Of a DNA stretch of 64,000 nucleotides, positions 48,271-56,359 are shown piece after piece. This stretch comes from Amycolatopsis kentuckyensis (lineage in GTDB: Bacteria; Actinomycetota; Actinomycetes; Mycobacteriales; Pseudonocardiaceae). Where the stretch lies: NCBI RefSeq assembly GCF_002155975.1, contig NZ_MUMI01000313.1, forward strand, positions 1 through 64,000, read 5' to 3'. Both the position numbers and the translations under genes were made by a program. Below the pieces are notes generated by a model. That model was not told the DNA's origin, ran no database searches, and was given only the letters and a program-made list of their open reading frames with translations. Every line of letters begins with the position of its first letter. The stretch's first letter is position 1.

Positions 48271-50385
48271 ATGCTTGACGTCGCGCTTGCCTGGCACGCC
48301 GCGGGTTGTTCCGTTGGCCGGGCAAGAATCGACGGCAGCAAAGCCCCGATGGGACTCTGGAAGCCGTATCAGTCGACTCGTGCAACCATAACAGAATTGC
48401 AAGCCTGGTTCAACGATGGGCACCCCGGAATCGGCATCTTCACTGGCGCCGTCAGTGGCGACCTGGAAATGTATGAGCTCGAGGGCCGAGCCATCCAGGA
48501 AGGCGTCCTCGAGAAGCTGACGGCCGAAGTACCGACCGACCTGTGGCAGCGCATCACGACCGGCTACCTCGAGGTGTCAGCCGGCGGTGGCATCCACGTC
48601 TTCTACCGCGTAGAAGGGGGCGTCGCTGGCAATACCAAGCTGGCGCAGCGGCCCGCTCGCGACGACGAACTCACCGACGATGAACGCCACCTGCTCGAAA
48701 CGAAGGGCAAGCGCGCCGTCCGGGCGCTCATCGAGACCCGCGGCGAAGGCGGGTGGTGTGTCATCGCGCCATCCCACGGCCCCGTGCACCCGAACGGCAA
48801 AGCCTGGGCGACCGCCTGCAAGCCGGAGAACATCCCGACCATTACCGCGGCCGAACGCGACCTGCTGCATGCGATCAGCCGCTCGCTGGACCAGATGCCG
48901 CCCCCGGCGCCGATCCCCGAACGCAAGCCCGCCGCGACCGTCACGACCTCGCCGGGAGACCTCACGCCAGGGGAAGACTTCTGCATTCGCGGAGATTGGC
49001 GGGAGCTGCTCGAACCCCACGGCTGGACCGTCGCCTACGTCCGGGGCAATTCCACCTACTGGACGCGACCAGGCAAGTCGCTTGGCGTGTCGGCGGTCAC
49101 CGGGGGCGACCAGGGTGACTTCATGTACGTCTACACGACGTCGTCCGAGCTGCCGTCGGAAGCGGCGATGGCGAAGTGGCGCGTGTACGCCTACCTCGAG
49201 CACGGCGGCGACTTCTCGGCCGCGGCGGCTGAGCTGCGGCGGTTGGGGTACGGCACCGACAGGCCATTGTCGCAGAGCCATGCTGACGCCTTCGACGGCA
49301 TCTTCGGGGTGACGACACCCGACCTGGTGTCGCGGCCCGCAGAGGCGGCCATCGCAACCCAGGAATCGGCATTCAAGGAAGTCGCCGAAACGCCACCCGC
49401 CGGCTCTGCCGACGGCGCCGGAGCCGAAGGCGAAGCGGCGCCTGGAGGCAAGTTCCTCGCCCGTCTCTACAGTCGTAACGCCCTGCGCAACCTGCCGCGG
49501 CCCGAACCGCTCATCGAAGACACGTTGGACCTCGGCACCGTCGCCATGCTGTTCGGCTACTGGGGCAGCATGAAGTCGTTCGTCGCCCTCGACTGGGCGG
49601 GCAGCATCGCAACCGGGCGCGCGTGGCAGGGGCGCAAAGTTTGCCGGCCTGGGCGGGTGCTCTACATCGCCGCGGAAGGGGCGCACGGCCTCAACGGACG
49701 CCTCGAGGCGTGGGAACAAGGCTGGCAGACGCCTATCGAAGACGACCGACTGTCCGTCCTGGGTGCCGCGCCAAGCCTTGGTAACCGGTCCGACGTCGCC
49801 GAGGTCTGCGCGCTCGTGGCGGCCGAGGGCTTCACGGCGGTCGTGGTCGACACCTTCGCCAAGTGCATCACCGGCATGGACGAAAACAGCAGCCGCGACA
49901 TCGGCGTCGCAGTCGAAAGCCTCTACCGCATTCAGGCGGCCACCAATGGCGGCAGCGTCGTCGCCGTCCATCACACCGGCAAGGATCGCGTGACGTCGCG
50001 GGGGAGTAGCGCCCTCGAGGCCGGCGTCGACACCGCCTACCTGTCGGAGAAGATCGCCGAAGGGTCGATGCGGCTCGAGCGGACCAAGCGCAAAGACGGC
50101 GCGACGTTCGACGAACTACACCTGCAGTTGTCACCTGTCGACTACACCGAGTCGTGCGTCCTCGAGCTGCAAAGCGGCAGCAATGACGCCGGCCTCGAGC
50201 GACAGATGGCAGAGATCATGACCGTGTATCGCGAATGCTTCTCGAATACTGGCTGCTCCAAGAAGGAACTACTTGCCGCAACCATGATGCCCGAGCCGCA
50301 TTTCTGGCGTGGATTCAACGCGCTTTTGGAGTCGGGGCAGCTCAATGACGTCGGCACCGCGGCGCGGCCGCACTACAAGGAGTGA
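48271..50385 (+). CDS. Replication protein: Prim-Pol domain plus RecA-like ATPase
   Basis: The protein has 704 residues. The N-terminal bifunctional primase-polymerase domain (about 1-215) includes 'WHAAGCSVGRARIDGSKAPMGLWKPYQ', 'GIGIFTGAVSGDLEMYELEG' (acidic metal residues) and 'SAGGGIHVFYRV' (His). A middle region (about 230-400) links to a RepA/RecA-like ATPase (about 410-620). There, 'MLFGYWGSMKSFVALDWAG' is Walker A, 'VVVDTFAKCITGMDENSSRD' Walker B, and 'VVAVHHTGKD' a sensor histidine motif. It probably primes and unwinds at the nearby origin. Confidence 0.87.
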   Translation: MLDVALAWHAAGCSVGRARIDGSKAPMGLWKPYQSTRATITELQAWFNDGHPGIGIFTGAVSGDLEMYELEGRAIQEGVLEKLTAEVPTDLWQRITTGYLEVSAGGGIHVFYRVEGGVAGNTKLAQRPARDDELTDDERHLLETKGKRAVRALIETRGEGGWCVIAPSHGPVHPNGKAWATACKPENIPTITAAERDLLHAISRSLDQMPPPAPIPERKPAATVTTSPGDLTPGEDFCIRGDWRELLEPHGWTVAYVRGNSTYWTRPGKSLGVSAVTGGDQGDFMYVYTTSSELPSEAAMAKWRVYAYLEHGGDFSAAAAELRRLGYGTDRPLSQSHADAFDGIFGVTTPDLVSRPAEAAIATQESAFKEVAETPPAGSADGAGAEGEAAPGGKFLARLYSRNALRNLPRPEPLIEDTLDLGTVAMLFGYWGSMKSFVALDWAGSIATGRAWQGRKVCRPGRVLYIAAEGAHGLNGRLEAWEQGWQTPIEDDRLSVLGAAPSLGNRSDVAEVCALVAAEGFTAVVVDTFAKCITGMDENSSRDIGVAVESLYRIQAATNGGSVVAVHHTGKDRVTSRGSSALEAGVDTAYLSEKIAEGSMRLERTKRKDGATFDELHLQLSPVDYTESCVLELQSGSNDAGLERQMAEIMTVYRECFSNTGCSKKELLAATMMPEPHFWRGFNALLESGQLNDVGTAARPHYKE

Positions 50386-50388
50386 TAC

Positions 50389-50790
50389 GTGACGCGACGA
50401 CGCAATACAGATAACAGCAGCGACGAGCCGCCTTACAAGTTCACCTGGATATCGGCCCTGCTGCGCTGCCGGAAGCTCACCGGCTGGCAGTTAGTGGTCG
50501 GGGTGAAGCTCGGCCTGATGGGCACGAACGGTCCGAAGTCGGCGACCACCTACGCCGGCGTCGAGAAGCTCAGCGAGTTCTTCGGCGGCCGGAAGCCGTC
50601 GAGCATCTCCGCATGGCGTGGCGCACTGGTCCAAGCCGGCTGGCTGACCGATAGCGGAGAGCGACGTTATCGAACCATTCTGTACAAGCTGACAGTGCCG
50701 CAATGCGACTGTGTCGGGTGCTCCACGGAGCCGTCAGAGGCCGAAAACGGGCGCCCGCGTGACGCCAAAGGCAAGTTCTTGCCGAGCTGA
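50389..50790 (+). CDS. Winged-helix replication/partition-like protein
   Basis: 133 residues from GTG 50389. 'FTWISALLRCRKLTGWQLVVGVKLGLMGTNGPKSATTYAGVEKLSEFFGG ... ISAWRGALVQAGWL' is a winged helix of the type in actinomycete helix-turn-helix replication accessory proteins. The tail is 'PRDAKGKFLPS'. It sits between the primase and the 24-bp repeats, which it may bind. Confidence 0.68.
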   Translation: MTRRRNTDNSSDEPPYKFTWISALLRCRKLTGWQLVVGVKLGLMGTNGPKSATTYAGVEKLSEFFGGRKPSSISAWRGALVQAGWLTDSGERRYRTILYKLTVPQCDCVGCSTEPSEAENGRPRDAKGKFLPS

Positions 50791-50792
50791 GA

Positions 50793-50855
50793 TACCCACG
50801 CCATGGGTAAGTGAAGTACCCACGCTATGGGCTAGTCAGGTACCCACGCCAGGGG
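50793..50855. repeat. Three 15-bp direct repeats with 24-bp period (iteron-like)
   Basis: TACCCACGCCATGGG (50793-50807), TACCCACGCTATGGG (50817-50831) and TACCCACGCCAGGGG (50841-50855) start exactly 24 bases apart, in the gap after the replication genes. They could be origin iterons. Because 24 is a multiple of three they also read as an 8-residue repeat (E-[IV]-P-T-...) in one frame, 50711-50917. Confidence 0.68.
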
Positions 50856-50888
50856 CACATCTATACGTGAATACGAAGAGAAACGAGT

Positions 50889-51017
50889 ATGAACGTAGAG
50901 ACCTGGCGGCGAAGTAGACGCAACCGTGACCGCCTCTCGTCGAACCGCGCTGGCGCGCTCTCTCCGATCGACTCAATCATGACAGATATGAAAGCAGGTG
51001 TAAGCCGGGATGACTGA
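50889..51017 (+). CDS. Possible small basic protein
   Basis: 42 residues from ATG 50889 (MNVETWRRSRRNRDRL...). It overlaps the next gene by 8 bases. A weak purine-rich leader is present. It may be only chance coding between the repeats and the next gene. Confidence 0.25.
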   Translation: MNVETWRRSRRNRDRLSSNRAGALSPIDSIMTDMKAGVSRDD

Positions 51018-51363
51018 CGACATCACCCGCAAGCTGATCGAGGCCGCCGAAGCGGTTATCCCTTGCGACCCGAACGACGGGACGCTGCCGGTGTTCTTCG
51101 ACTGTGCGTGCGTCGACGAGAGCGAAAGCCGCATCGCCCACTGGACGCCGGTGGAACGGGTCGCCCGTGCCGCCGTAACCGCGGTGCTGCGAGAACTGGC
51201 GCACGCGCTCGGCGATGAAGCCTACGAGATGGCCACGGCTGGCGAGGAATCGCCGCGGTCCGACGACTACCGGGAAGGCCACTACGTCGGCTGGATGCGC
51301 GCTGTCGACAAGGTGGCCCGCCGCTACACGGCCTTGGCCGACGAGATCGAGCGGCAGCCATGA
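51010..51363 (+). CDS. Phage protein, function unknown
   Basis: 117 residues. 'RIAHWTPVERVARAAVTAVLRELAHALGDEAYEMATAGEESPRSDDYREGHYVGWMRAVDKVARRYTALADEI' is helical with a pattern common in actinophage small proteins. ATGA overlap downstream. Confidence 0.62.
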   Translation: MTDDITRKLIEAAEAVIPCDPNDGTLPVFFDCACVDESESRIAHWTPVERVARAAVTAVLRELAHALGDEAYEMATAGEESPRSDDYREGHYVGWMRAVDKVARRYTALADEIERQP

Positions 51364-51812
51364 CCGGCCAGCACTTCGTCGACCGCAAGCCGAAGTCGGA
51401 GCCCTGCCCCCGCTGCGGCCGGCTGCAGCTGATCGGGATAGATGAAGGATGTCCGTACCGGGTGTGCCCGACGCCGCTGACGCCGGAGGCAGAGCTGGCA
51501 GCGTTGATGCAGGGCCGGCGCAGCTACTCGATCAGCGGCGACTTCCTGCACTACCGCGACAGCTTTCGGATGCGAGGCGACGCCCGAGGCCGCCCGACTG
51601 TGATCGCCACCCATCTCTGCCACGCGCCGATCCGGCCGCAGGATTTCGACCCCCGCGAAACAGCCACGCGGGAAGTCGTCCGGATTCTGGCCTTGGCATC
51701 ACGTGCCATCGAAAGCGAGCCGGTTATGTCGGTCGCGGAAAATAACGCGTTGTTTGCGGTGGCGGAAGGGCTTAACGGGCTTGTCATCCGGCAGGATCCT
51801 GCCCCCTTTTAG
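51360..51812 (+). CDS. Phage protein with zinc ribbon
   Basis: 150 residues. 'EPCPRCGRLQLIGIDEGCPYRVCP' is a four-Cys ribbon at 15-37; the rest is helical. The C-terminus ends in DPAPF, reminiscent of SSB-type tips. Function unknown. Confidence 0.62.
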   Translation: MTGQHFVDRKPKSEPCPRCGRLQLIGIDEGCPYRVCPTPLTPEAELAALMQGRRSYSISGDFLHYRDSFRMRGDARGRPTVIATHLCHAPIRPQDFDPRETATREVVRILALASRAIESEPVMSVAENNALFAVAEGLNGLVIRQDPAPF

Positions 51813-51868
51813 GGAATGGCGACACGGCGTCAGGCGTTAACACTTCAACAGCACTCTAGGGGTTACAA

Positions 51869-52025
51869 ATGCGTATCTTTGCTTGGGGCTTCATAGGTCT
51901 CGCCGTCGTTCTGCCCCCTCGTGTTCGCCGCGAGCGGCGACAAGGTCTACGCCGCCGGATCGCTGGCCGACATCGGCATCAGTCTCGGCCTGTCGGCGCA
52001 CGCCAGGATCGACGGCAAGCGATGA
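51869..52025 (+). pseudogene. Small membrane protein gene with frameshift in a C5 run
   Basis: ATG 51869 opens 'MRIFAWGFIGLAVVL', then the frame turns Arg-rich at a run of five C (51914-51918). Removing one C would continue as 'PLVFAASGDKVYAAGSLADIGISLGLSA' to a TGA (52023-52025) that overlaps the next ATG. That gives an intact ~51-residue membrane protein. Confidence 0.6.
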
Positions 52026-52249
52026 GTCGTCGAGCTCATATCTCAGTGAGGGGTATTCCCGACGGATACGACCTGTCCGGCTGGCGCCACGTCATCGCGG
52101 TCGAAACCAACGGCGCGCACTGGCCGATGGTGATCGCCCAGTCACCGGGCCGCGCCGAGATCGTCCGAGCCGCCTTGCAGGCATACGCCGACGTAGACCC
52201 TGACGGTCTCGTCACCGCGATCTACGACGTGATGGGGGAGCGAGCATGA
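52022..52249 (+). CDS. Small phage protein
   Basis: 75 residues. 'GWRHVIAVETNGAHWPMVIAQSPGRAEIVRAALQAYADVDPDGLVTAIYDV' is alpha/beta. Overlaps on both sides. Unknown function. Confidence 0.6.
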   Translation: MSRRAHISVRGIPDGYDLSGWRHVIAVETNGAHWPMVIAQSPGRAEIVRAALQAYADVDPDGLVTAIYDVMGERA

Positions 52250-52581
52250 GCGACATCATCAAGCCCGCTACTGTGCGCGAAGTCGGCCGCTACGAAGCCT
52301 TCGTCGGCCCTGACAGGATCGGCCGGTACGTCGAGGCGACCGCGACCGTACGCCTCGGCGGCTTCAACCACGAGCTGCAGACAGGCGCCCTGCTGCGACC
52401 CGGCGTCGAGGTCGCGCCGCGGCTCGTTCAAGGCGACCGCGGCGAGTGGTACCTCAGCCTTGTCGACTCCGCGGGCCAGGTGATCGCCGCGACAGTCCAG
52501 GCCGCCCCGCCGCGGGAGATCGAGCCCGAGCCGGCGGAGGACGACTTCGATTACGACTACGGCTGGGGTGAGGACGTATGA
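52246..52581 (+). CDS. Phage protein with acidic tail
   Basis: 111 residues, mostly beta strands (FVGPDRIGRYVEATATVRLGGFN), then a very acidic, Tyr-rich tail (EPAEDDFDYDYGWGEDV). The tail could contact a replication partner; this is inferred. Confidence 0.6.
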   Translation: MSDIIKPATVREVGRYEAFVGPDRIGRYVEATATVRLGGFNHELQTGALLRPGVEVAPRLVQGDRGEWYLSLVDSAGQVIAATVQAAPPREIEPEPAEDDFDYDYGWGEDV

Positions 52582-53003
52582 CCGGCGTCCGTCGGTGCCG
52601 GGACTGCGTCGCCGACGGCGTGGCCACGCTCCGGCCTACACCGCACCCGGGACCGCGCTGCGTCAGCCACTGGCGCAAGGTCGTCGCCGTCCGCAAGGCC
52701 GCCAACCACGACCGTCGCGTCCAGATGGTCTACGGCCTCGGCGAAGGCGACTACGAGCGCCTGCTTGCGGCTCAAGGCGGAGTGTGCGCCGGCTGTGGCC
52801 CGGAAAGCGGTCGTAACGGCCGGTCGAAGCGGCTGGCAGTGGATCACAACCACGAGACCGGCGAGGTTCGCGGACTCCTCTGCTCCGAAGACAACCGCCT
52901 CCTTGGGCGACTCCGCGACAACCCGGCGCCGCTGCTGCGGCTTGCCGCCTATCTCGTCGACCCGCCAGCGCGAAAGGTGCTGAGACCGAATGACAACCCC
53001 TAA
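52578..53003 (+). CDS. Recombination endonuclease VII-like
   Basis: 141 residues. 'YGLGEGDYERLLAAQGGVCAGCGPESGRNGRSKRLAVDHNHETGEVRGLLCSEDNRLLGRLRDNPAPLLRLAAYL' is the complete endonuclease VII core (CxxC, DHxHxTG, LLC, N). It probably resolves branched phage DNA before packaging, or is a mobile endonuclease. Confidence 0.9.
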   Translation: MTGVRRCRDCVADGVATLRPTPHPGPRCVSHWRKVVAVRKAANHDRRVQMVYGLGEGDYERLLAAQGGVCAGCGPESGRNGRSKRLAVDHNHETGEVRGLLCSEDNRLLGRLRDNPAPLLRLAAYLVDPPARKVLRPNDNP

Positions 53004-53241
53004 CCGTGCGGCCATGCCGCATTGCGATCAGCGGATCCTTCACGCACCCGGCGAGTGCGTCTACTGCGACGGCTATCCAGACTGGCAGGAGCTGCGCCGC
53101 ATGTGGGGCATCGACTTCACCGGCCACCACACGCCCGGGAAGTTGCCATGCCCGGCCGACTACCACCGCCCGGCTGGATCGCCATCAGATCATCGCACCT
53201 GGGACGGCAACGTCGCGCGAAAGCCGGGTGACGTCCGATGA
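52990..53241 (+). CDS. Small His/Cys-rich phage protein
   Basis: 83 residues. 'CDQRILHAPGECVYCDGYPDWQELRRMWGIDFTGHHTPGKLPCPADYHRP' is typical of short actinophage zinc proteins. It overlaps the previous gene by 14 bases. Confidence 0.6.
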   Translation: MTTPNRAAMPHCDQRILHAPGECVYCDGYPDWQELRRMWGIDFTGHHTPGKLPCPADYHRPAGSPSDHRTWDGNVARKPGDVR

Positions 53242-53834
53242 CCGACTTCGCCAGCGTGTCCGGCGTCCATTCGCCCGAGGTGTGCGCCGGTAGCGCGTGC
53301 TGCATCCACAACCCGAGCGACCACCACATGGCCGACTGGCCGCAGGTGTGGCGCAACGACCGCTACCTGATGGAGCGGCTGTGTCCACACGGCATCGGCC
53401 ACCCCGACCCTGACCATCTCGCACACATGCGGTCGACGGCGCCTGACGCTGCTGACGGCCAAGGTGTGCACGGCTGCGACGGCTGCTGCTTCCGTCCTGA
53501 TGGTCAGATCATTCAGCAGCTAGTAGCCGCTGGCGACGCAGACGAGTCGGGCTTCAACGACGTCGAGGTCATCACCGTCACCCGCGACGACCTCCTCGCC
53601 CGACGGCAGGAGCTGCTGGACCGCCTCGGCCTGACCCTCGACGACCTCAAGCCCGGCGAGCACGACCCGCAGCCGCCTACCGGCACGATCGTCGAGGACG
53701 GTCAGCAGCGGCATTGGGAGCGCTGCGGCGACATCTGGCGTGGCGACGGTGACGACCAGACGTCGTGGCTGCAGCTGACGTCGCCGGAGATGGCACCGGT
53801 GCGGATCATCCAGCATGTTCGGGAGGTGGCGTGA
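53238..53834 (+). CDS. Phage protein with Cys/His-rich N-terminal half
   Basis: The protein has 198 residues. The N-terminal half has many Cys/His (CAGSACCIHNPSDHHM, LCPHGIGHPDPDH, HGCDGCCF), suggesting two or more zinc sites. The C-terminal half is mixed. Function unknown. Confidence 0.62.
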   Translation: MTDFASVSGVHSPEVCAGSACCIHNPSDHHMADWPQVWRNDRYLMERLCPHGIGHPDPDHLAHMRSTAPDAADGQGVHGCDGCCFRPDGQIIQQLVAAGDADESGFNDVEVITVTRDDLLARRQELLDRLGLTLDDLKPGEHDPQPPTGTIVEDGQQRHWERCGDIWRGDGDDQTSWLQLTSPEMAPVRIIQHVREVA

Positions 53835-54121
53835 GCGACGAAGACGGCGAGATGTTCGACCACTACATGCGCGCCCTCGATGAGATCTACCGGCTTCGTC
53901 GGATCCTGGCGCACCAGGCTCGCGTGACGGAGGTGCATCTCGACTTCAAGACGTTTCCTAAGTCGAGGCGGGACGTCGCCTTGCGGCAGGTCGAGCAGGC
54001 AAGGCTGAGCGCGACTGGTCACAGTGAGCAGATCATCGCCGAGATCAACCCGCGTTCGCTTGAAGACCTCGGCCTTCCGCGAGGGCTTAGCCGAGGGCAG
54101 TGGGAAGCGGGCCTGCGATGA
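53831..54121 (+). CDS. Phage protein, function unknown
   Basis: 96 residues from GTG 53831. Helical start (MFDHYMRALDEIYRLRRILAHQARVTEVHLDFKTFPKSRRDVALRQ) and C-terminal 'LKDLGLP'-like turn. ATGA overlap with the next gene. Confidence 0.6.
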   Translation: MSDEDGEMFDHYMRALDEIYRLRRILAHQARVTEVHLDFKTFPKSRRDVALRQVEQARLSATGHSEQIIAEINPRSLEDLGLPRGLSRGQWEAGLR

Positions 54122-54711
54122 CCGGAATGCTCGCCGGGCTGCACGACGACGTCCGGCTCGCCGTGGCCGCCCTGGTCGACCCGGTCACCATCACGCTGCC
54201 TCGCGAGGGTGGCGGCTGGGTGCAGGGCACCAACGACTGCCTGATCGACCAGCTGACCGAAGCTATCGGTGTCGGCTTGGAGCGTGGCGGCGGCCGGCGT
54301 ACAGGCGGCCCCGGTCTGCCAATCTGTGTCGCCGCGGTCGACCTTTACGCCGAGGCGTTCGACGCGTTCCGGGCGCCCGGCTTCACGTTGAAGCAGAGCA
54401 TCGCGGCCATCCCGGATCACCTGATCGGCAACGAAGACGTGCCGTCGCTGTCGCGCGGGCTGCAGATGCTGAAGAAGCTGCGTGCCGATATCGAGTCGCT
54501 GTTTGCGCCGGTCGCAAAGGTGGCACTCAAGGGCGCGTGTCCCGAATGTGGCGTCAGTTATGTGGAACGAGTTGACGAGCTTCAGGAGACGGTCAAGGTG
54601 CCGGTTCTTTCGGTCGACGCGGTCAACGGGGCGTCGTGCCGCAATTGCGACATGGTGTGGCCGACGTCACTACTGGAAACATTTGCTGCGCTATTGACAG
54701 GATCTGATTAA
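54118..54711 (+). CDS. Phage protein with C-terminal zinc ribbon
   Basis: The protein has 197 residues. 'CPECGVSYVERVDELQETVKVPVLSVDAVNGASCRNCDMVWP' is a C-terminal ribbon with two CxxC. The N-terminal part is helical (LKQSIAAIPDHLIGNEDVP). A comparable layout recurs in actinophage genes before the late region. It ends the replication operon. Confidence 0.65.
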   Translation: MTGMLAGLHDDVRLAVAALVDPVTITLPREGGGWVQGTNDCLIDQLTEAIGVGLERGGGRRTGGPGLPICVAAVDLYAEAFDAFRAPGFTLKQSIAAIPDHLIGNEDVPSLSRGLQMLKKLRADIESLFAPVAKVALKGACPECGVSYVERVDELQETVKVPVLSVDAVNGASCRNCDMVWPTSLLETFAALLTGSD

Positions 54712-54797
54712 TCAGTCAAGCTTAGGGGGCTTGCGATAGCCATGAGAAAAATCAGGCTGGGTTGAGCCGCCGGACTAAGCGAGCGGGCTCCCCTTTG

Positions 54798-54842
54798 AAG
54801 CGCAGGCGTCTCGCGTAGGAGTGCCGCGAGACGCCTGCGCTT
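54798..54842 (+). terminator. Very strong intrinsic terminator
   Basis: An 18-bp perfect stem (54798-54815 with 54825-54842), a 9-base loop and a following TTCTTTC, between the 54118 gene and the next transcription unit. Confidence 0.85.
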
Positions 54843-54888
54843 CTTTCACTCCGATTCACTCCATTAGCACTCTGAAGGGCGTTGACCC

Positions 54889-55125
54889 ATGACGCTTGCC
54901 GAAAGACTCCACGAAGCCAGCCAGCCGACAGCCAAGCAGTGCCGCCTCGGCATCCTGCTCGGTCAGCTGAGCGACGACGACCGAGCCACCCTGACTGCGG
55001 CCCTCGAAGACCGCGTCGGCTACACGTCAGCCCTTCTGGTTCGCGTCCTTCGCGACGAAGGCCATGTCGTCAGTGCGACCACCGTCAAGCTGCACCGCGT
55101 AGGCGGGTGCAGCTGTGGGGCTTAG
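54889..55125 (+). CDS. Small phage protein, possible HTH
   Basis: 78 residues. 'LAERLHEASQPTAKQCRLGILLGQLSDDDRATLTAALEDRVGYTSALLVRVLRDEGHVVSATTVKLHRVGGCSC' resembles short HTH-like proteins encoded before phosphoesterase genes in actinophages. Overlaps the next gene by 11 bases. Confidence 0.68.
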   Translation: MTLAERLHEASQPTAKQCRLGILLGQLSDDDRATLTAALEDRVGYTSALLVRVLRDEGHVVSATTVKLHRVGGCSCGA

Positions 55126-56293
55126 CGATCGGCTCGCGGCCGCCGAACAGCCGCTCCGCCCGCGCCAGGACGTCCCGAAGGGCTGGGAGCCTGGCCGAGT
55201 TCAGGTCAGGGATGGTCAGCCGGTCGAGGCGACGCTCAGGATCAAGCCTGACGCTACCGAGCTCGCTTGGCGCGAAGAGATCAAACGAATCTGCGGCCAG
55301 GAAGTCCCTGAGCACCGTGAAGTCGTCCTTACCGACGTTCGCGAGTGGGGCGACCGCGAATCGCCACAGATCTACTGCAAGTTCGTCATCCGCGACCGCG
55401 AAGGCGCCGCCAACCAGCTTGACGTCGAAGAGATCGTCAAGCTGGTCAGGAAGACACGCCCCGCGAAGAAGCCGAAGACGACCGAGCCGAAGGCTCTGGT
55501 CGTCGCCTGGGCAGATCTCCAGGTCGGCAAGGTGGACAATCGCGGAGGAACCCCAGAGCTCATCGAGCGCGTCTTTGCCAAGCTTGACGCGCTCGATGAA
55601 TACGCGAGGAAAGCCAACTGCGAGTCGGCTTACCTCGTCGACGTCGGAGATTGCGTCGAATCGCAAGAGCAGACCGCTTCCCAAGCTTTCGTCAACGACT
55701 TAAGTTTCCCGGAACAGCTACGGGTAGCGCGGCGTCTCTTCACCGAGGCATGTCTCCGACTGGCCAAGCGGCATGAGCGGGTCGTGGCTGCTGGTATCCC
55801 CAGCAACCACGCTCGCTGGCGCCGCGGCAAGGACTCGCTTGGCCGGCCCGGCGACGACTTCGGTATCGAGATCATCACCGACGTGGCCGACGCCTTCAAG
55901 CTGAACCCCGAAGCATTCGGCCACGTCGAGTTCAAGGTGCCCGATGTCTGGGAAGAGGTTCTCGCCCTTGACGTCTACGGAACAATCCTGGCGGTTGCTC
56001 ACGGCCACCAGGTCAACCGGCCTGACGGCATCCCGCAGTGGTGGGCCAATCAGGTCCACGGTGGCCAGCCCGGCGCTGACGCTGACATCCTGCTGACTGG
56101 CCACTTCCATCACCTGCGGGTGCAGCCGACCGGGAGGTCGGCGCACACCGGGCGTTCGAAGTGGTGGCTACAGGCCCCTACGCTGGATAACGGGTCGACC
56201 TGGTATAGGCACCGTTCTGGCACCGATAGCGATCCTGGCCTCCTGGTATTCACGGTCGACTCGAATGGCTGGGACAACCTGAAGGTGCTCTAG
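55115..56293 (+). CDS. Calcineurin-like metallophosphoesterase
   Basis: The protein has 392 residues from GTG 55115. The core shows 'VAWADLQVGKVDNRG' (D-x-Q variant of DxH), 'VDVGDCVESQEQ' (GDxxE), 'GIPSNHARWRR' (GNH equivalent), 'VAHGHQVNRPDG' and 'LLTGHFHHLRVQ' (GHxH). A ~110-residue N-terminal region is unassigned. Such enzymes are common in actinophage genomes; the phosphoester substrate is unknown. Confidence 0.87.
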   Translation: MGLSDRLAAAEQPLRPRQDVPKGWEPGRVQVRDGQPVEATLRIKPDATELAWREEIKRICGQEVPEHREVVLTDVREWGDRESPQIYCKFVIRDREGAANQLDVEEIVKLVRKTRPAKKPKTTEPKALVVAWADLQVGKVDNRGGTPELIERVFAKLDALDEYARKANCESAYLVDVGDCVESQEQTASQAFVNDLSFPEQLRVARRLFTEACLRLAKRHERVVAAGIPSNHARWRRGKDSLGRPGDDFGIEIITDVADAFKLNPEAFGHVEFKVPDVWEEVLALDVYGTILAVAHGHQVNRPDGIPQWWANQVHGGQPGADADILLTGHFHHLRVQPTGRSAHTGRSKWWLQAPTLDNGSTWYRHRSGTDSDPGLLVFTVDSNGWDNLKVL

Positions 56294-56303
56294 CGCAAAG
56301 AGG

Positions 56304-56337
56304 AAGCCCGGCGGCGACTGCAATCGCCCCGGGCCTT
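56304..56337 (+). terminator. Hairpin after the phosphoesterase gene
   Basis: CCCGG...CCGGG and GGCGA...TCGCC pair around a short loop with one bulged base, 10 bases beyond the stop at 56293. A probable terminator separating off the mobile endonuclease gene. Confidence 0.5.
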
Positions 56338-56359
56338 GGCCGACTGTTGCGGAGTCGAC

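Noticed and set aside
50711-50917. Separate gene encoding the E-[IV]-P-T 8-residue repeats
   Set aside because: It overlaps the winged-helix gene out of frame and has no SD; kept only as an alternative explanation of the 24-bp repeats.
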